Source: Microbacterium sp. C7(2022)
GTDB lineage: Bacteria; Actinomycetota; Actinomycetes; Actinomycetales; Microbacteriaceae
DNA: 64,000 bases
Assembly (NCBI RefSeq): GCF_028823665.1
Contig: NZ_JAPEHV010000001.1
Location: forward strand, 372,001-436,000
Reading direction: 5' to 3'
Positions 8,448-17,010 of this stretch are shown one piece after another (position 1 is the first letter of the stretch; every line of letters begins with the position of its first letter). Under the pieces are notes generated by a model. It searched no databases, was not told where the DNA came from, and was given only the letters and a program-made list of their open reading frames with translations. The position numbers and the translations under genes were made by a program.

Positions 8448-10058
8448 TTATGCGTTCACGGGCACGGCGTCCGCGGGCACGGCGTCGGCGCGCATCTCAC
8501 CGAAGTACTTGCGGCGATACGCGCGCCACGTTACTGCCCAGCGCTCAGGGTCGTCGAGATCGTCGTGGTGCGTGTGGTGCACGGTTTGATTGTGGGGCGC
8601 GGTGCGCACCACTTCGGGCTCCTCCCGCGCTTCCCGCGCGACCTCGCTGAGCGCGGCGAGGTACTCGTCGATCTCGGACTTCGAGTAGCACTCGGTGGGT
8701 TCGAGCGTGAAGGGCTGCGGTACGACGTACGGGTGGTGACTGGTCCAGTAGTGGAAACCGAAGTCCGCCATGCGGATGCCGATCTCCTCGCTCGAGATGC
8801 CGGTGTCTTCGAACAGCTCCTGCCAGGAGTAGCGCACCTGCTCGATGCGCCGACGCCCGGTGGCATACGGAGCCGATGCGCCGGGGATGCGAGTCACATG
8901 GTGCATCAGGTAATTGTTGTTGAGTACGGCGATCTCGGATGCCGTGCGGATTCCCTCTGCGCCGAGTGCCATGATCCATGCGTACGCGCGAACGACGTGC
9001 AGCACCACCCCGAATCCGGGCGCGGCGTGGCCGATTGACAGCTCGCTGGGCTTGCGGACGACGAAGGAATCGCCCTCCTTCTCGATGCGCGGCCCCGGGA
9101 GGAACTGTCGCATCTCGGCGCTCACCGCGTTGGCGGCCGCGCCCGGGCCGCCGCAGCCGTGGGGCGCCGAGAACGTCTTGTGCAGGTTGAACTGACAGAC
9201 GTCGAAACCCGCGTCGCGGGCGCGGGTGATCCCTAGGATGCCGCTGGCGTTGGCCTGATCGTACGAGGCGAGCGCGCCGACGGCGTGCGCGGCGTCGACC
9301 CATTCCCGGATCGCCGGGTTGTAGATGCCGGTGTCCTCGGGGTTCGTCACCATGATCGCCGCGGTGCGCTCTGAGAGGGCGGCCTTGAGTGCGTGCAGGT
9401 CAGGGTAGCCGTCGGCGTCCGGGTAGATGGTGACGACCTTGTAGCCCGCGACCTTGGCCGCAGCGGCGTTCGACGGGTGGCTGAAGATCGTGGTGATCAC
9501 CTCGTCACGCTGCTCGGCCTCGCCCCGTGAGGCGTGGTACGCCCGGATCATCGAGATGTTCGTCCAGATGCCCGCCGAGCCGCCCGGGGACTGGAAGGAG
9601 ACGGCATCCATTCCCGAGAGCTCTGCGATCATCTGCTCGAGCCGCCACGTGATCTCGAGAGCACCCTGCACGTCGCCCGGATCCTGTGCCGGGTGCAGTT
9701 CGCGCAGTTGCGGCACCTCGATGAGCTGGTCGTTGACCTTGGGAGAGTACTTGATAGTGCAGGTCCCCTGGCCGATGTCGACGTTGAGGTCGGAGCCGAG
9801 GGTCTCCTGCGACAGACGCAGGTAGTGCTTGAGCACGCGCATCTGCCCGATCTCGGGCAAGGCGGGCGGGGAGGGCCGACGCATGCCTTCGGGCAGGTCT
9901 GCCATGACGTCGCCAACGGCGTCTCGCACACCGGGTTCGACGGGCGGGACGATCAGCCCGCGCTCGCCGGGGCTGCTCAGCTCGAAGATGATCGGCTCGT
10001 CCCAGCGGGCCTGATGGAACCTGCGCGGGCTGGGCTTGGGGGCGATGGGAAGGCTCAT
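8448..10058 (-). CDS. Divergent glycine dehydrogenase (P-protein) subunit 2, GcvPB-like
   Basis: A 536-residue fold-type I PLP protein. The PLP lysine is in FNLHKTFSAPHGCGGPG near residue 300. GcvPB-like segments include LNVDIGQGTCTIKYSPK, SFQSPGGSAGIWTN, VTNPEDTGIYNP and the end motif LEPTECYSKSEIDEYL. In canonical GcvPB the lysine is followed by HGGGGPG-SGPVGV and the substrate loop reads DGANLNA; here they are CGGPGAAANAV and DQANASG, so the active site differs. A C-terminal extension with TVHHTHHDDLDD is also unusual. The start overlaps the GcvPA-like stop by 4 nt (ATGA). It is likely a PLP decarboxylase acting with that subunit on glycine or a related amino acid. Confidence 0.8.
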   Translation of the reverse strand: MSLPIAPKPSPRRFHQARWDEPIIFELSSPGERGLIVPPVEPGVRDAVGDVMADLPEGMRRPSPPALPEIGQMRVLKHYLRLSQETLGSDLNVDIGQGTCTIKYSPKVNDQLIEVPQLRELHPAQDPGDVQGALEITWRLEQMIAELSGMDAVSFQSPGGSAGIWTNISMIRAYHASRGEAEQRDEVITTIFSHPSNAAAAKVAGYKVVTIYPDADGYPDLHALKAALSERTAAIMVTNPEDTGIYNPAIREWVDAAHAVGALASYDQANASGILGITRARDAGFDVCQFNLHKTFSAPHGCGGPGAAANAVSAEMRQFLPGPRIEKEGDSFVVRKPSELSIGHAAPGFGVVLHVVRAYAWIMALGAEGIRTASEIAVLNNNYLMHHVTRIPGASAPYATGRRRIEQVRYSWQELFEDTGISSEEIGIRMADFGFHYWTSHHPYVVPQPFTLEPTECYSKSEIDEYLAALSEVAREAREEPEVVRTAPHNQTVHHTHHDDLDDPERWAVTWRAYRRKYFGEMRADAVPADAVPVNA

Positions 10059-11461
10059 GCGTTCTGCTCCTGGGATGCGGGGGCGGATGCCGCGACCGGC
10101 GCCGCGGCAGTCAGGCGGGCGAGGGCGTCGGCGAGTCTGTCGATGTCAGCCTGCGACGTCGCATCGGTCACGCACACGAGCAGGGTGCGATCAGCTACGG
10201 GGATCCCGGGCTCGATGCCTTCGCGGCGCAGGGCGTGCACTGCGTCCTCCGCGCGCAGGTCGGCGAACTCGACGGTGAACTCGCGCAGGTGCAGCGCGTC
10301 GTCACCGAGTGACACTCCGGCGACCTGGGCGAGCTTCTGCTGCGCGTAGCGGGTGCGGGCCAGTAGCAGTTCGCCGAGATCGGCCATCCCCTGCGGGCCC
10401 ATGAGCGCCAGGTACACGCCCGCGGCGATGCCCCAGAGTGCTGAAGCTGTGCCGACCCATTCTTTGCCTTCTTCTCGGTGTGCGAAGGACGTGCGGTCGT
10501 ACGCCACATCACCGAACCCGTACTCGCCGGGCACCGTGGTGCTCTCGAGCCCGAAGAGGCGAGAGGGCATTTCCATCACGAATCGGGGGTCATCGTGCAC
10601 CGCGATGAAGCCGGCATGAGCACCGCCGAACCACTGGTGCAACCCGAGCGACTGGATGTCGCCGGCGACGATGTCGGCTCCGTGCATCGCGGGAGGCGTC
10701 AGCACCCCGTAGCCGATGGGGTCTGTGCCGACGACCACCACGGCGCCGGCGGCGTGAGCGGCATCAGCCATCTTCGCCAGGCGGGTCTCGACCGCGCCCG
10801 TCGCGCTCGGTGTCTCGATCCAGATCGCCGCGACGTCATCGCCGAGCGCCGCGCTCACGGCATCGACATCGGCGATGCCGTGGGAGGTCGGCACGTGGTG
10901 CAGCTCGAGGTCGGCACGGACGTAGTCGACGACTTTCGACAGCTTGGCAGGCAGGACGTCGCTGCACACCAGCACGCGCGAGCGACCCGTCAGGCGCCCG
11001 GCCATCGCAAGCCCCGTCGCCGCGGCCTGGAAGCCGTCGTACGTGGGCACGTTCACGACGTCCATCGCGAGCAGCTCGGCCATGAGCGACTGGTACTCGA
11101 ACAGTGCCTGGAAGCGTCCGTGGTCTTCGTATGGTTCGCCGGCGTACGCGGTGAGGAACTCGCTGCGGCGGATCACTTCGTCCACCACGGCGGGGACGTG
11201 GTGCTGGTAGGTGCCGCCGCCGAGGAAGCTCACCACCTCATCGGTGGGCCGGTTCTGCGACAGGATGCCGCGCAAATGGCGCACCAGGTCTGCCTCGGCT
11301 GGCAGCGCGGCGGGCAGATCGATGAGGTCGGGAACGCGGAGGCCCTCGGGAATGTCTGCGTAGAACTCATCAACGGATGCCGCTCCCACAGTCGCGAGCA
11401 TCTCTGCTTTCGTCGCGGGGGCGGTGTTCGGAATATAGGGATGCACGAAGGCGTCGGTCAC
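10055..11461 (-). CDS. Divergent glycine dehydrogenase (P-protein) subunit 1, GcvPA-like
   Basis: A 468-residue partner of the GcvPB-like protein. It begins VTDAFVHPYIPNT, as GcvPA does, and keeps SVDEFYADIPEGLRVP, SFLGGGTYQHHVPAVVDEVI, SEFLTAYAGEPYEDHG, FEYQSLMAELLAMD and GADIVAGDIQSLG. Typical GcvPA has P-Y-Q-P-E-x-SQGTLQ and NAS-x-YDGATA at the substrate site; here these are PYEDHGRFQ and NVPTYDGFQA, again suggesting changed substrate handling. GTG 11461 is chosen from AGGA 5-8 nt upstream and from family alignment; the frame runs further upstream but that part is not protein-like. No gcvH, gcvT or lpd gene is present nearby. Confidence 0.8.
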   Translation of the reverse strand: MTDAFVHPYIPNTAPATKAEMLATVGAASVDEFYADIPEGLRVPDLIDLPAALPAEADLVRHLRGILSQNRPTDEVVSFLGGGTYQHHVPAVVDEVIRRSEFLTAYAGEPYEDHGRFQALFEYQSLMAELLAMDVVNVPTYDGFQAAATGLAMAGRLTGRSRVLVCSDVLPAKLSKVVDYVRADLELHHVPTSHGIADVDAVSAALGDDVAAIWIETPSATGAVETRLAKMADAAHAAGAVVVVGTDPIGYGVLTPPAMHGADIVAGDIQSLGLHQWFGGAHAGFIAVHDDPRFVMEMPSRLFGLESTTVPGEYGFGDVAYDRTSFAHREEGKEWVGTASALWGIAAGVYLALMGPQGMADLGELLLARTRYAQQKLAQVAGVSLGDDALHLREFTVEFADLRAEDAVHALRREGIEPGIPVADRTLLVCVTDATSQADIDRLADALARLTAAAPVAASAPASQEQNA

Positions 11462-11517
11462 GTCATCCTGCTTTCTGGTCGGGGCAGAGGGAAATCGAGA
11501 GGAGCTCGCGTCGGCGG

Positions 11518-13572
11518 TCAGACGCGCAGCGTGAGGAATGGAGCCTGATCGGCGCGGGGCGTGGCCAGTACCGCGACACCGAACCGTCCGAGCTCGAGGC
11601 TCGCGCCCGTGGTCGCGCCGGTGATCAGATCTCGCGCGCCCGGGGGAACATCGATCGTCAGGGGCTCTCGCCCGTGATTCAGCGCGAACGTGTAGTCGGT
11701 GTCGGCACTCGAGCGAGTGAGGGACTCGAAGTCCGGATTCAGGGAATCGCGAGCGGGCAGGCCCGCTTCTGCCAGCACATCGCGGAAAATCGCGACGAGG
11801 CCGGCATCGTCGAGGATTGCCGACACGTACCATGCCGAGCCGTCACCGGCGGCGCGCCGCGTGATGGCGGGCAGACCCTCGAGCTCGCCCGAGGCGTAGC
11901 ATCCACGCACTTCTGTCTTGTCGGTCGCGTCGATCCACTCACCCCAGAACGGGTTGTCGTGCGCGGCGTCGGCGAACGTCACCTGTTCGGTCACTCCGTC
12001 GGTGTGCGGCCAGTGTTCGTCCACTTCGATTCCCAGCAGATCGCGCAGCGGCCCTGGCGCGCCGCCATCATGCACCTTCTCTGTGGCGTCGACGACACCC
12101 GAGAACGGCCCGACGACGACCCGCCCGCCTTGTTCAGCGAACGAGGTGAGGGCTGCGGCCTGCGCCGAATCGGCGATGTAGAGATTCGGGACGAGGACAA
12201 CGTCATACTCGTCGAACGGGCCAGTCGCTCGCACTGCATCGACGGGGTGTCCGAGCAGATGCATAGCGCGATGCCATGCGCGGGCCTGATGTGCCCAGTT
12301 CAGTCGTTGCGAGGGGAGGGATTCAGCGGCGGTCGAGCCCCACCATGAGTCCCAGTCGACGACCAGGCCGATGCGCGAGCGCACACGTGTGCCGTGAACC
12401 TCTCTGAGCTGTTGCAGCTCACGTCCGAGTTCGCGTGTCTCGCGGTAGGTGCGGGATCGCTCTCCACGGTGCCCGAGCATCGACGAGTGGAACTTCTCCT
12501 GGCCGTACTTGGCCTGACGCCACTGGAAGAACATCACGGCATCCGATCCGTGCGCGACAGCCTGAAGGCTGTCGACGCGCATCTCACCCGGCGCCTTCGG
12601 CACATTCACATCGCGCCAGCTGGTTCCGCTGGCTGAAGACTCGAGCAGCAGCCACGGCTGTCCGCCCTTGAGGGCGCGCATGAGTCCGTAGTTGAGCGCT
12701 GCGCCGACGTGCGCGATCGGGTCGGCGGGGTCGGGGTAGGCGTCGTCGGTGACGATGTCTTCGACGGCAGCGAAGTCCCAGTAGTCCAGATCGCGGAACA
12801 TGCTCATGAAGTTGGTTGTGACGGGGATGTCAGGCGTGATCTCACGCAGGACGTCGATCTCGAGCTGGAAGAGTTCCAGCAGCGCGTCGGACGAGAAGCG
12901 TTCGAAGTCCAGCAGCTGCGTCGGGTTGCCGGGTCCCGGAGCGCGACGGGGGGTCTCGATGTGGTCCCACGAGGTGTAGCGCTGGCCCCACACGTTGACT
13001 CCCCACGCCTCGTTCAAACCATTCAGATCGCCATAGCGGTCCTTAAGCCAGCGGCGGAAGTGCCGTGCCGACACGGGGCACCAGCACCGCGAGGTGTGGT
13101 CGCCGTACTCATTCGAGATGTGCCACAGCACGACGCCGGGGTGATCGCCGTAGCGCTCGGCCATGGCGCGCGTCATGCGCGCGACGTTCTCGCGCCACAC
13201 CGGTGAGCTGGGGCAATACGCCTGGCGTGAACCGAACTCGAGGCGGTGGCCCTCGGCATCCATCGGAAGCATTTCGGGGTGGGCGCGCAACAGCCATGAC
13301 GGCGGAGTGGCTGTCGCGGTAGCGAGGTCAATGCGGATGCCGGCGTGCCAGAGCTTCGCCAGGATGCGGTCGAGCCACCCCCAGTCGAAGACCCCGGGCT
13401 CGGGCTCGAGCTGCGGCCAGCTGAAGATCGGCAGACTCACGAGGTTGACACCGGCGTCGATCATCAGACGGATGTCTTCGTCCCACACGTCCTCGGACCA
13501 CTGATCCGGGTTGTAGTCGCCGCCGAAGGCGAGTGACTCCAACCGCAGCGGGCGTGTGTGGTGGGTGGTCAT
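11518..13572 (-). CDS. Beta-galactosidase, glycoside hydrolase family 42
   Basis: A 684-residue GH42 enzyme with FGGDYNPDQW near the N-terminus, WHISNEYGDH (acid/base Glu in the N-E pair, near residue 155) and PWLLLESSASG (nucleophile Glu, near residue 312), then the middle trimerisation domain (VRSRIGLVVDWDSWW) and a small C-terminal beta domain. The cysteines in SRCWCPVSARHF are part of the usual zinc or structural cluster. There is no signal peptide, so it hydrolyses imported galactosides in the cytoplasm. ATG 13572 has GAGAGGAA upstream. It is divergent from the GntR gene, and a 15-bp operator lies between them. Confidence 0.93.
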   Translation of the reverse strand: MTTHHTRPLRLESLAFGGDYNPDQWSEDVWDEDIRLMIDAGVNLVSLPIFSWPQLEPEPGVFDWGWLDRILAKLWHAGIRIDLATATATPPSWLLRAHPEMLPMDAEGHRLEFGSRQAYCPSSPVWRENVARMTRAMAERYGDHPGVVLWHISNEYGDHTSRCWCPVSARHFRRWLKDRYGDLNGLNEAWGVNVWGQRYTSWDHIETPRRAPGPGNPTQLLDFERFSSDALLELFQLEIDVLREITPDIPVTTNFMSMFRDLDYWDFAAVEDIVTDDAYPDPADPIAHVGAALNYGLMRALKGGQPWLLLESSASGTSWRDVNVPKAPGEMRVDSLQAVAHGSDAVMFFQWRQAKYGQEKFHSSMLGHRGERSRTYRETRELGRELQQLREVHGTRVRSRIGLVVDWDSWWGSTAAESLPSQRLNWAHQARAWHRAMHLLGHPVDAVRATGPFDEYDVVLVPNLYIADSAQAAALTSFAEQGGRVVVGPFSGVVDATEKVHDGGAPGPLRDLLGIEVDEHWPHTDGVTEQVTFADAAHDNPFWGEWIDATDKTEVRGCYASGELEGLPAITRRAAGDGSAWYVSAILDDAGLVAIFRDVLAEAGLPARDSLNPDFESLTRSSADTDYTFALNHGREPLTIDVPPGARDLITGATTGASLELGRFGVAVLATPRADQAPFLTLRV

Positions 13573-13636
13573 CGAGTTCCTCTCTGAACTGAGATGTGTG
13601 CCGGTGCGGCCCCTTGGCGTATCCGGTCTGCGCACT

Positions 13637-13651
13637 GTATTCTGTATACAA
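13637..13651. promoter_or_regulatory. GntR-type operator between GH42 and GntR genes
   Basis: The 15-bp sequence GTATTCTGTATACAA contains the perfect palindrome TGTATACA. The identical 15 bp occur at 19311-19325, upstream of the sugar-binding protein gene. FadR-subfamily GntR proteins commonly bind TTGTATACAA-like sites. Its position in the divergent promoter region fits control of both the GH42 gene and the regulator itself. Confidence 0.8.
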
Positions 13652-13717
13652 GAGCGTAGGTCCGAAGTTCCCGTCGGTCAAGCCCTATGCTTTCCCGCAA
13701 GCACCGGAGGACATCGA

Positions 13718-14374
13718 ATGCCGATTGAACGCAAGAATCTGCGCTCCCAGGTGCGCGACGAACTGCTCGCGCGAATGCGATCGGGAGATGTGTCGCCGGG
13801 TGAAGGCATCAACGAGGTGCAGCTCGCCGCCGAGCTGGGCGTCAGTCGCACACCGCTGCGCGAGGCTCTCATCGCGCTCGAGAGCGAGGGGCAGATCGAG
13901 AGCGAGAACGGGAAAGGCTTCCGCTTCGTACCGCTCAGTGCTCGCGAGTTCGAGGATCTCGCGCCGATCATGGCGGCGCTCGAGGGGCTGGCGCTCGAGC
14001 TCAGTCCCCACGACGAACTCCGCGAGCTCGGGGTGCGCCTGGGACAGCTTGCCGCCGAATTCGATCAGGAGGTCGTCGAGCACAAGCTCGTGATCTCGAA
14101 GGATGACGAGTGGCATGCGCTCATGCTGTCGGCGTGCACCAACGAGCGCCTCCTTGCTCAGATCGAGAGCGTCCGCGGGGCGTTCCATCGCTACGAGTCC
14201 CTGCTCGTCCCCGATGACGCGATGGTCGAGCGGGTGGCCGCTGAGCATGCCGAGATCGCCCGTCGCTTGGCGGATGGCGATGTGCCGGGTGCGACGGCGG
14301 CGCTCCGCGACAACTGGATCCACGGCATGCGGCGCATCCTCGACAATGCGTCGAGTAAGTACTTCGTGGCCTGA
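13718..14374 (+). CDS. GntR family regulator, FCD (FadR) subfamily
   Basis: A 218-residue regulator. The N-terminal winged helix has LRSQVRDELLARMRSGDVSPG, AAELGVSRTPLREALIALE and the wing SENGKGFRFVPLS. The C-terminal all-helical FCD ligand domain includes EWHALMLSACTNERLL and EHAEIARRLADGDVPGATAAL, where His and Asp/Asn residues bind a metal and an acid-type effector. ATG 13718 follows GGAGG by 7 nt. It is encoded between the beta-galactosidase and the sugar importer cluster, and two identical palindromic sites flank that cluster, so it is the probable repressor of the island. The effector is unknown. Confidence 0.9.
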   Translation: MPIERKNLRSQVRDELLARMRSGDVSPGEGINEVQLAAELGVSRTPLREALIALESEGQIESENGKGFRFVPLSAREFEDLAPIMAALEGLALELSPHDELRELGVRLGQLAAEFDQEVVEHKLVISKDDEWHALMLSACTNERLLAQIESVRGAFHRYESLLVPDDAMVERVAAEHAEIARRLADGDVPGATAALRDNWIHGMRRILDNASSKYFVA

Positions 14375-14392
14375 CCGGGGCAGCAGCGTAAG

Positions 14393-16066
14393 TTACCCCG
14401 AGAGCCGCACGGCAAGGTCGACGAACAGCGCGGCAGACCAGCCGAAGGCCGTGGTCGCGGTGCGGGCCTTCTCTCCGGTGAACGGATTGAAGTATTCGTG
14501 CGGACCGCCGCCGTGGATCACCAGTGCGACAGTGCGCTCCCGAAGTTCACGGGCACGCTCGGGGTAGCCCGAGGTCTCGAGTCCTTCCGCAACAAGCACG
14601 TTCGTGTTGATCCACACCGGGCCGCGCCACATGCGTTCGGGCGAGAAGTCGTCGTCTCCCGCAGCCACCGTCGGGAGTCCCCACGGCGTGCCGTAGCGCG
14701 TGGGCTCGTCGAGCGCGGCGACGAGCACCCGCGCGACGTCGCCGGGCAGCGATCCGGTGAGCAGCGGCATCAGGCCGACGATCGCGTCCGAGGCGACCAG
14801 CTCACCGGCTGCCCGAGCGTGGAACACACCCGTCGCCGGATCCCACAGATCCTGCAATCCCGCCATTGTGCGCGCGGCTCGTGCATGATGCGCCGCCGGA
14901 TCGGCATCGCCGAACTCCTCCGCGAAGCGGGCGAGTTCGAGGTCCTGCAGAACCAAGTATGCGGCCAGATCGGGCGCGGTCGTCGGCAGGGGGCCATCGA
15001 AAATCGGACTGTCGTCGAGGCCCGAAGAATACGGATGCCCGTACTCGGGCATCCCGTCGCCGTCGAGATCTGAGTGGGAGAACCACCAGTCCTGCGAACG
15101 ACGGATGGTTGCGAGGTGCCGCTGCGCCCACGCATCCGACTCGGACGAGCGGGGGAGCGTGTCGAGAACCTTGCGCAGCGCCCATGCGGCAAGCGGCGGC
15201 TTGGTGAGCGGAACGGGTGCGTGCGGATCGGCGATCGCCGATCCGGCGCGTCGCAGACGGTCACGGTCGGCGACAGGAAGGTCGTCGCTGGTCGCGAGCA
15301 CGCCCTCTTCGTGGACGACGTCAGGGAGCTGTCCGTTCGCCGAGGGGAATCCGAACGCGAGATCGAGCTGCTCTCGGGCGAGAGCGGTGTCGCCGTGCCG
15401 TAGCCCTGTCGCGATGAAATACGCATCCCACTGCCACAGTCCCACGTAGCCGATCTTCGACGGCACGACGGCGCGCACGTCCCCCAGCCGGTCTCGCAGG
15501 CGGGGGAGTGACACGATGTTCGCGCCGAGGACCCACCAGCAGAACGCCGTCATCTCCTGCAGATCGTCGCGCACACGCGGGCACTTCTCGAACCAGTCGA
15601 GCCAACGGCGGCGTGCAGCCGCGGCATCGATGTCGTGGGTTGGGGATCGCTCAACCCGCACGCTTCGGTCGGTGGCCACCTCGAACCGCAGAGCATCGTC
15701 GATGGGCCCCGTCTCGGAGGCCTCGTCGGTGATCGTCCAGCGGGCCGACCAGCCCGGCGTTGCCGCGCCGAGCGAAAGGGTCTCAGGCCCCGCGAACACG
15801 AGGGAAACCTCGCCGCCGGCGAACTCGATGCGATCCGGCAGGACGGCAGTGATCGGTGCCGGGCGCTTCGCAGCATCCACCACCATCAGCGAGTCGAGCA
15901 CGCGGCACTCATCGAGACCGCGCTCGTACTCCGACGTGTGGACGCGCACGCCGTCGCCTTCGCGGAACACGATGAGTCGTGAGGACGGCAACGTGAACGG
16001 GGCGCGCACCAGGTCGAGGTGCCGGCCGGCCAGCGCGGAGAGTGCGCCGGATTCGAGGCCAGACAT
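14393..16066 (-). CDS. Glycoside hydrolase, MGH1/GH63-like (alpha/alpha barrel)
   Basis: A 557-residue protein. An N-terminal beta domain (to about residue 165) precedes a six-hairpin barrel with VGLWQWDAYFIATGLRHGD, YSSGLDDSPIFDG, SPERMWRGPVWINTNVLV and HEYFNPFTGEKARTATTAFGWSAAL. These are the signatures of the mannosylglycerate-hydrolase-like and GH63-type (alpha,alpha)6 glycosidases; the Asp in the DDSP region and the Glu in the HEYFNP region are the likely catalytic pair. No signal peptide. ATG 16066 overlaps the permease stop by 1 nt (TGATG). It probably cleaves the oligosaccharide brought in by the importer. The exact linkage is not predictable. Confidence 0.75.
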   Translation of the reverse strand: MSGLESGALSALAGRHLDLVRAPFTLPSSRLIVFREGDGVRVHTSEYERGLDECRVLDSLMVVDAAKRPAPITAVLPDRIEFAGGEVSLVFAGPETLSLGAATPGWSARWTITDEASETGPIDDALRFEVATDRSVRVERSPTHDIDAAAARRRWLDWFEKCPRVRDDLQEMTAFCWWVLGANIVSLPRLRDRLGDVRAVVPSKIGYVGLWQWDAYFIATGLRHGDTALAREQLDLAFGFPSANGQLPDVVHEEGVLATSDDLPVADRDRLRRAGSAIADPHAPVPLTKPPLAAWALRKVLDTLPRSSESDAWAQRHLATIRRSQDWWFSHSDLDGDGMPEYGHPYSSGLDDSPIFDGPLPTTAPDLAAYLVLQDLELARFAEEFGDADPAAHHARAARTMAGLQDLWDPATGVFHARAAGELVASDAIVGLMPLLTGSLPGDVARVLVAALDEPTRYGTPWGLPTVAAGDDDFSPERMWRGPVWINTNVLVAEGLETSGYPERARELRERTVALVIHGGGPHEYFNPFTGEKARTATTAFGWSAALFVDLAVRLSG

Positions 16067-17010
16067 CAGCGCCCCCCGAGGCCCGACGCGGCCATGCTGT
16101 TCAGGATGCGGCGCTGCCCGATGACGAACACGATCAGCATCGGCACTGTCGCGATCGCAGATGCAGCCATGACCAGTCCGTAGTTGACCGAGCCGAACTG
16201 CCCCTGGAACGCGGTGAGCAGCAACGGAACTGTGAACAGGTCGGGCGTGTTCAGCAGCACCAGCGGGAACAGGAATGCGTTCCACACGCTGAGTGACACG
16301 ATGATGCTGAGCGCCGCCAGCCCGGGCTTGAGGTTCGGCAGGATCACACTCCAGAAGATGCGCCAGCGTCCGGCGCCATCCACGATCGCCGCCTCCTCGA
16401 GCTCCTTCGGCAGCGAGAGGACGAACTGGCGCATGAGGAACACGGCGAAGGGGTTGGCCAGCATCCCGGGCACGATGAGCGCAAGGTGCGAGTCGACCCA
16501 GCCGAACTGCGACATCAGCAGATAGAACGGGATGAGCGTGACCTGTGCTGGGATCATCTGGGTCGCCAGGAACACGATGAACAGCACGCGGCTGCCGCGG
16601 AACGGGATTCGCGCGAACCCGTACCCGGCCATCGCCGAGGTGATGAGCGTGCCGATGACGACCAGGACGGCGATGTAGATGCTGTTGATGTACGCCTGGC
16701 CGAACGGCACCGCTGTCCACGCTTCGACGTAGTTGTCGAGCGTCCACGGGTCGGGCAGGAACTTCAGCGGGTCCTGCAGTAGCTGCGGAAGCGTCTTGAA
16801 CGAGGTGAGCAGCATCCACAGGAACGGGAACACCATCGCGATGCCGGCGACGACCAGGATCACATGGAGGAATACCGAGTTCACCCGCCGCTTCGCGCGG
16901 TCACGCACGGGCGTCGAGCGGCGACGATGGCCGGGCGCCGTGATGGCGACTGTCGAGTCGGTGACGGGCTCGCGTGTGCCGTCGTTGAGACTGGACGTGA
17001 GCTGAGTCAT
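16066..17010 (-). CDS. Sugar ABC transporter permease, MalG type
   Basis: A 314-residue protein with a ~45-residue cytoplasmic N-terminus and six transmembrane helices starting at VFLHVILVVAGIAMVFPFLW. The EAA loop that docks on the ATPase is visible as EEAAIVDGAGRWRIFWSVILP near residue 210. It belongs to the carbohydrate CUT1 importer family. ATG 17010 overlaps the stop of the MalF-type gene by 4 nt. Together with the binding protein it forms a complete importer except for the ATPase, which in actinobacteria is usually a shared MsiK-type protein encoded elsewhere. Confidence 0.93.
   Translation of the reverse strand: MTQLTSSLNDGTREPVTDSTVAITAPGHRRRSTPVRDRAKRRVNSVFLHVILVVAGIAMVFPFLWMLLTSFKTLPQLLQDPLKFLPDPWTLDNYVEAWTAVPFGQAYINSIYIAVLVVIGTLITSAMAGYGFARIPFRGSRVLFIVFLATQMIPAQVTLIPFYLLMSQFGWVDSHLALIVPGMLANPFAVFLMRQFVLSLPKELEEAAIVDGAGRWRIFWSVILPNLKPGLAALSIIVSLSVWNAFLFPLVLLNTPDLFTVPLLLTAFQGQFGSVNYGLVMAASAIATVPMLIVFVIGQRRILNSMAASGLGGR

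Noticed and set aside
11462..11517. Glycine riboswitch before the GcvPA-like gene
   Set aside because: The gap to the GH42 gene is only 56 nt, too short for the tandem aptamers.
14393..16819. A single 808-residue protein with a long N-terminal extension before the GH63-like enzyme
   Set aside because: The extension is the off-frame reading of the MalG-type permease gene; the true start is ATG 16066, coupled to the permease stop.
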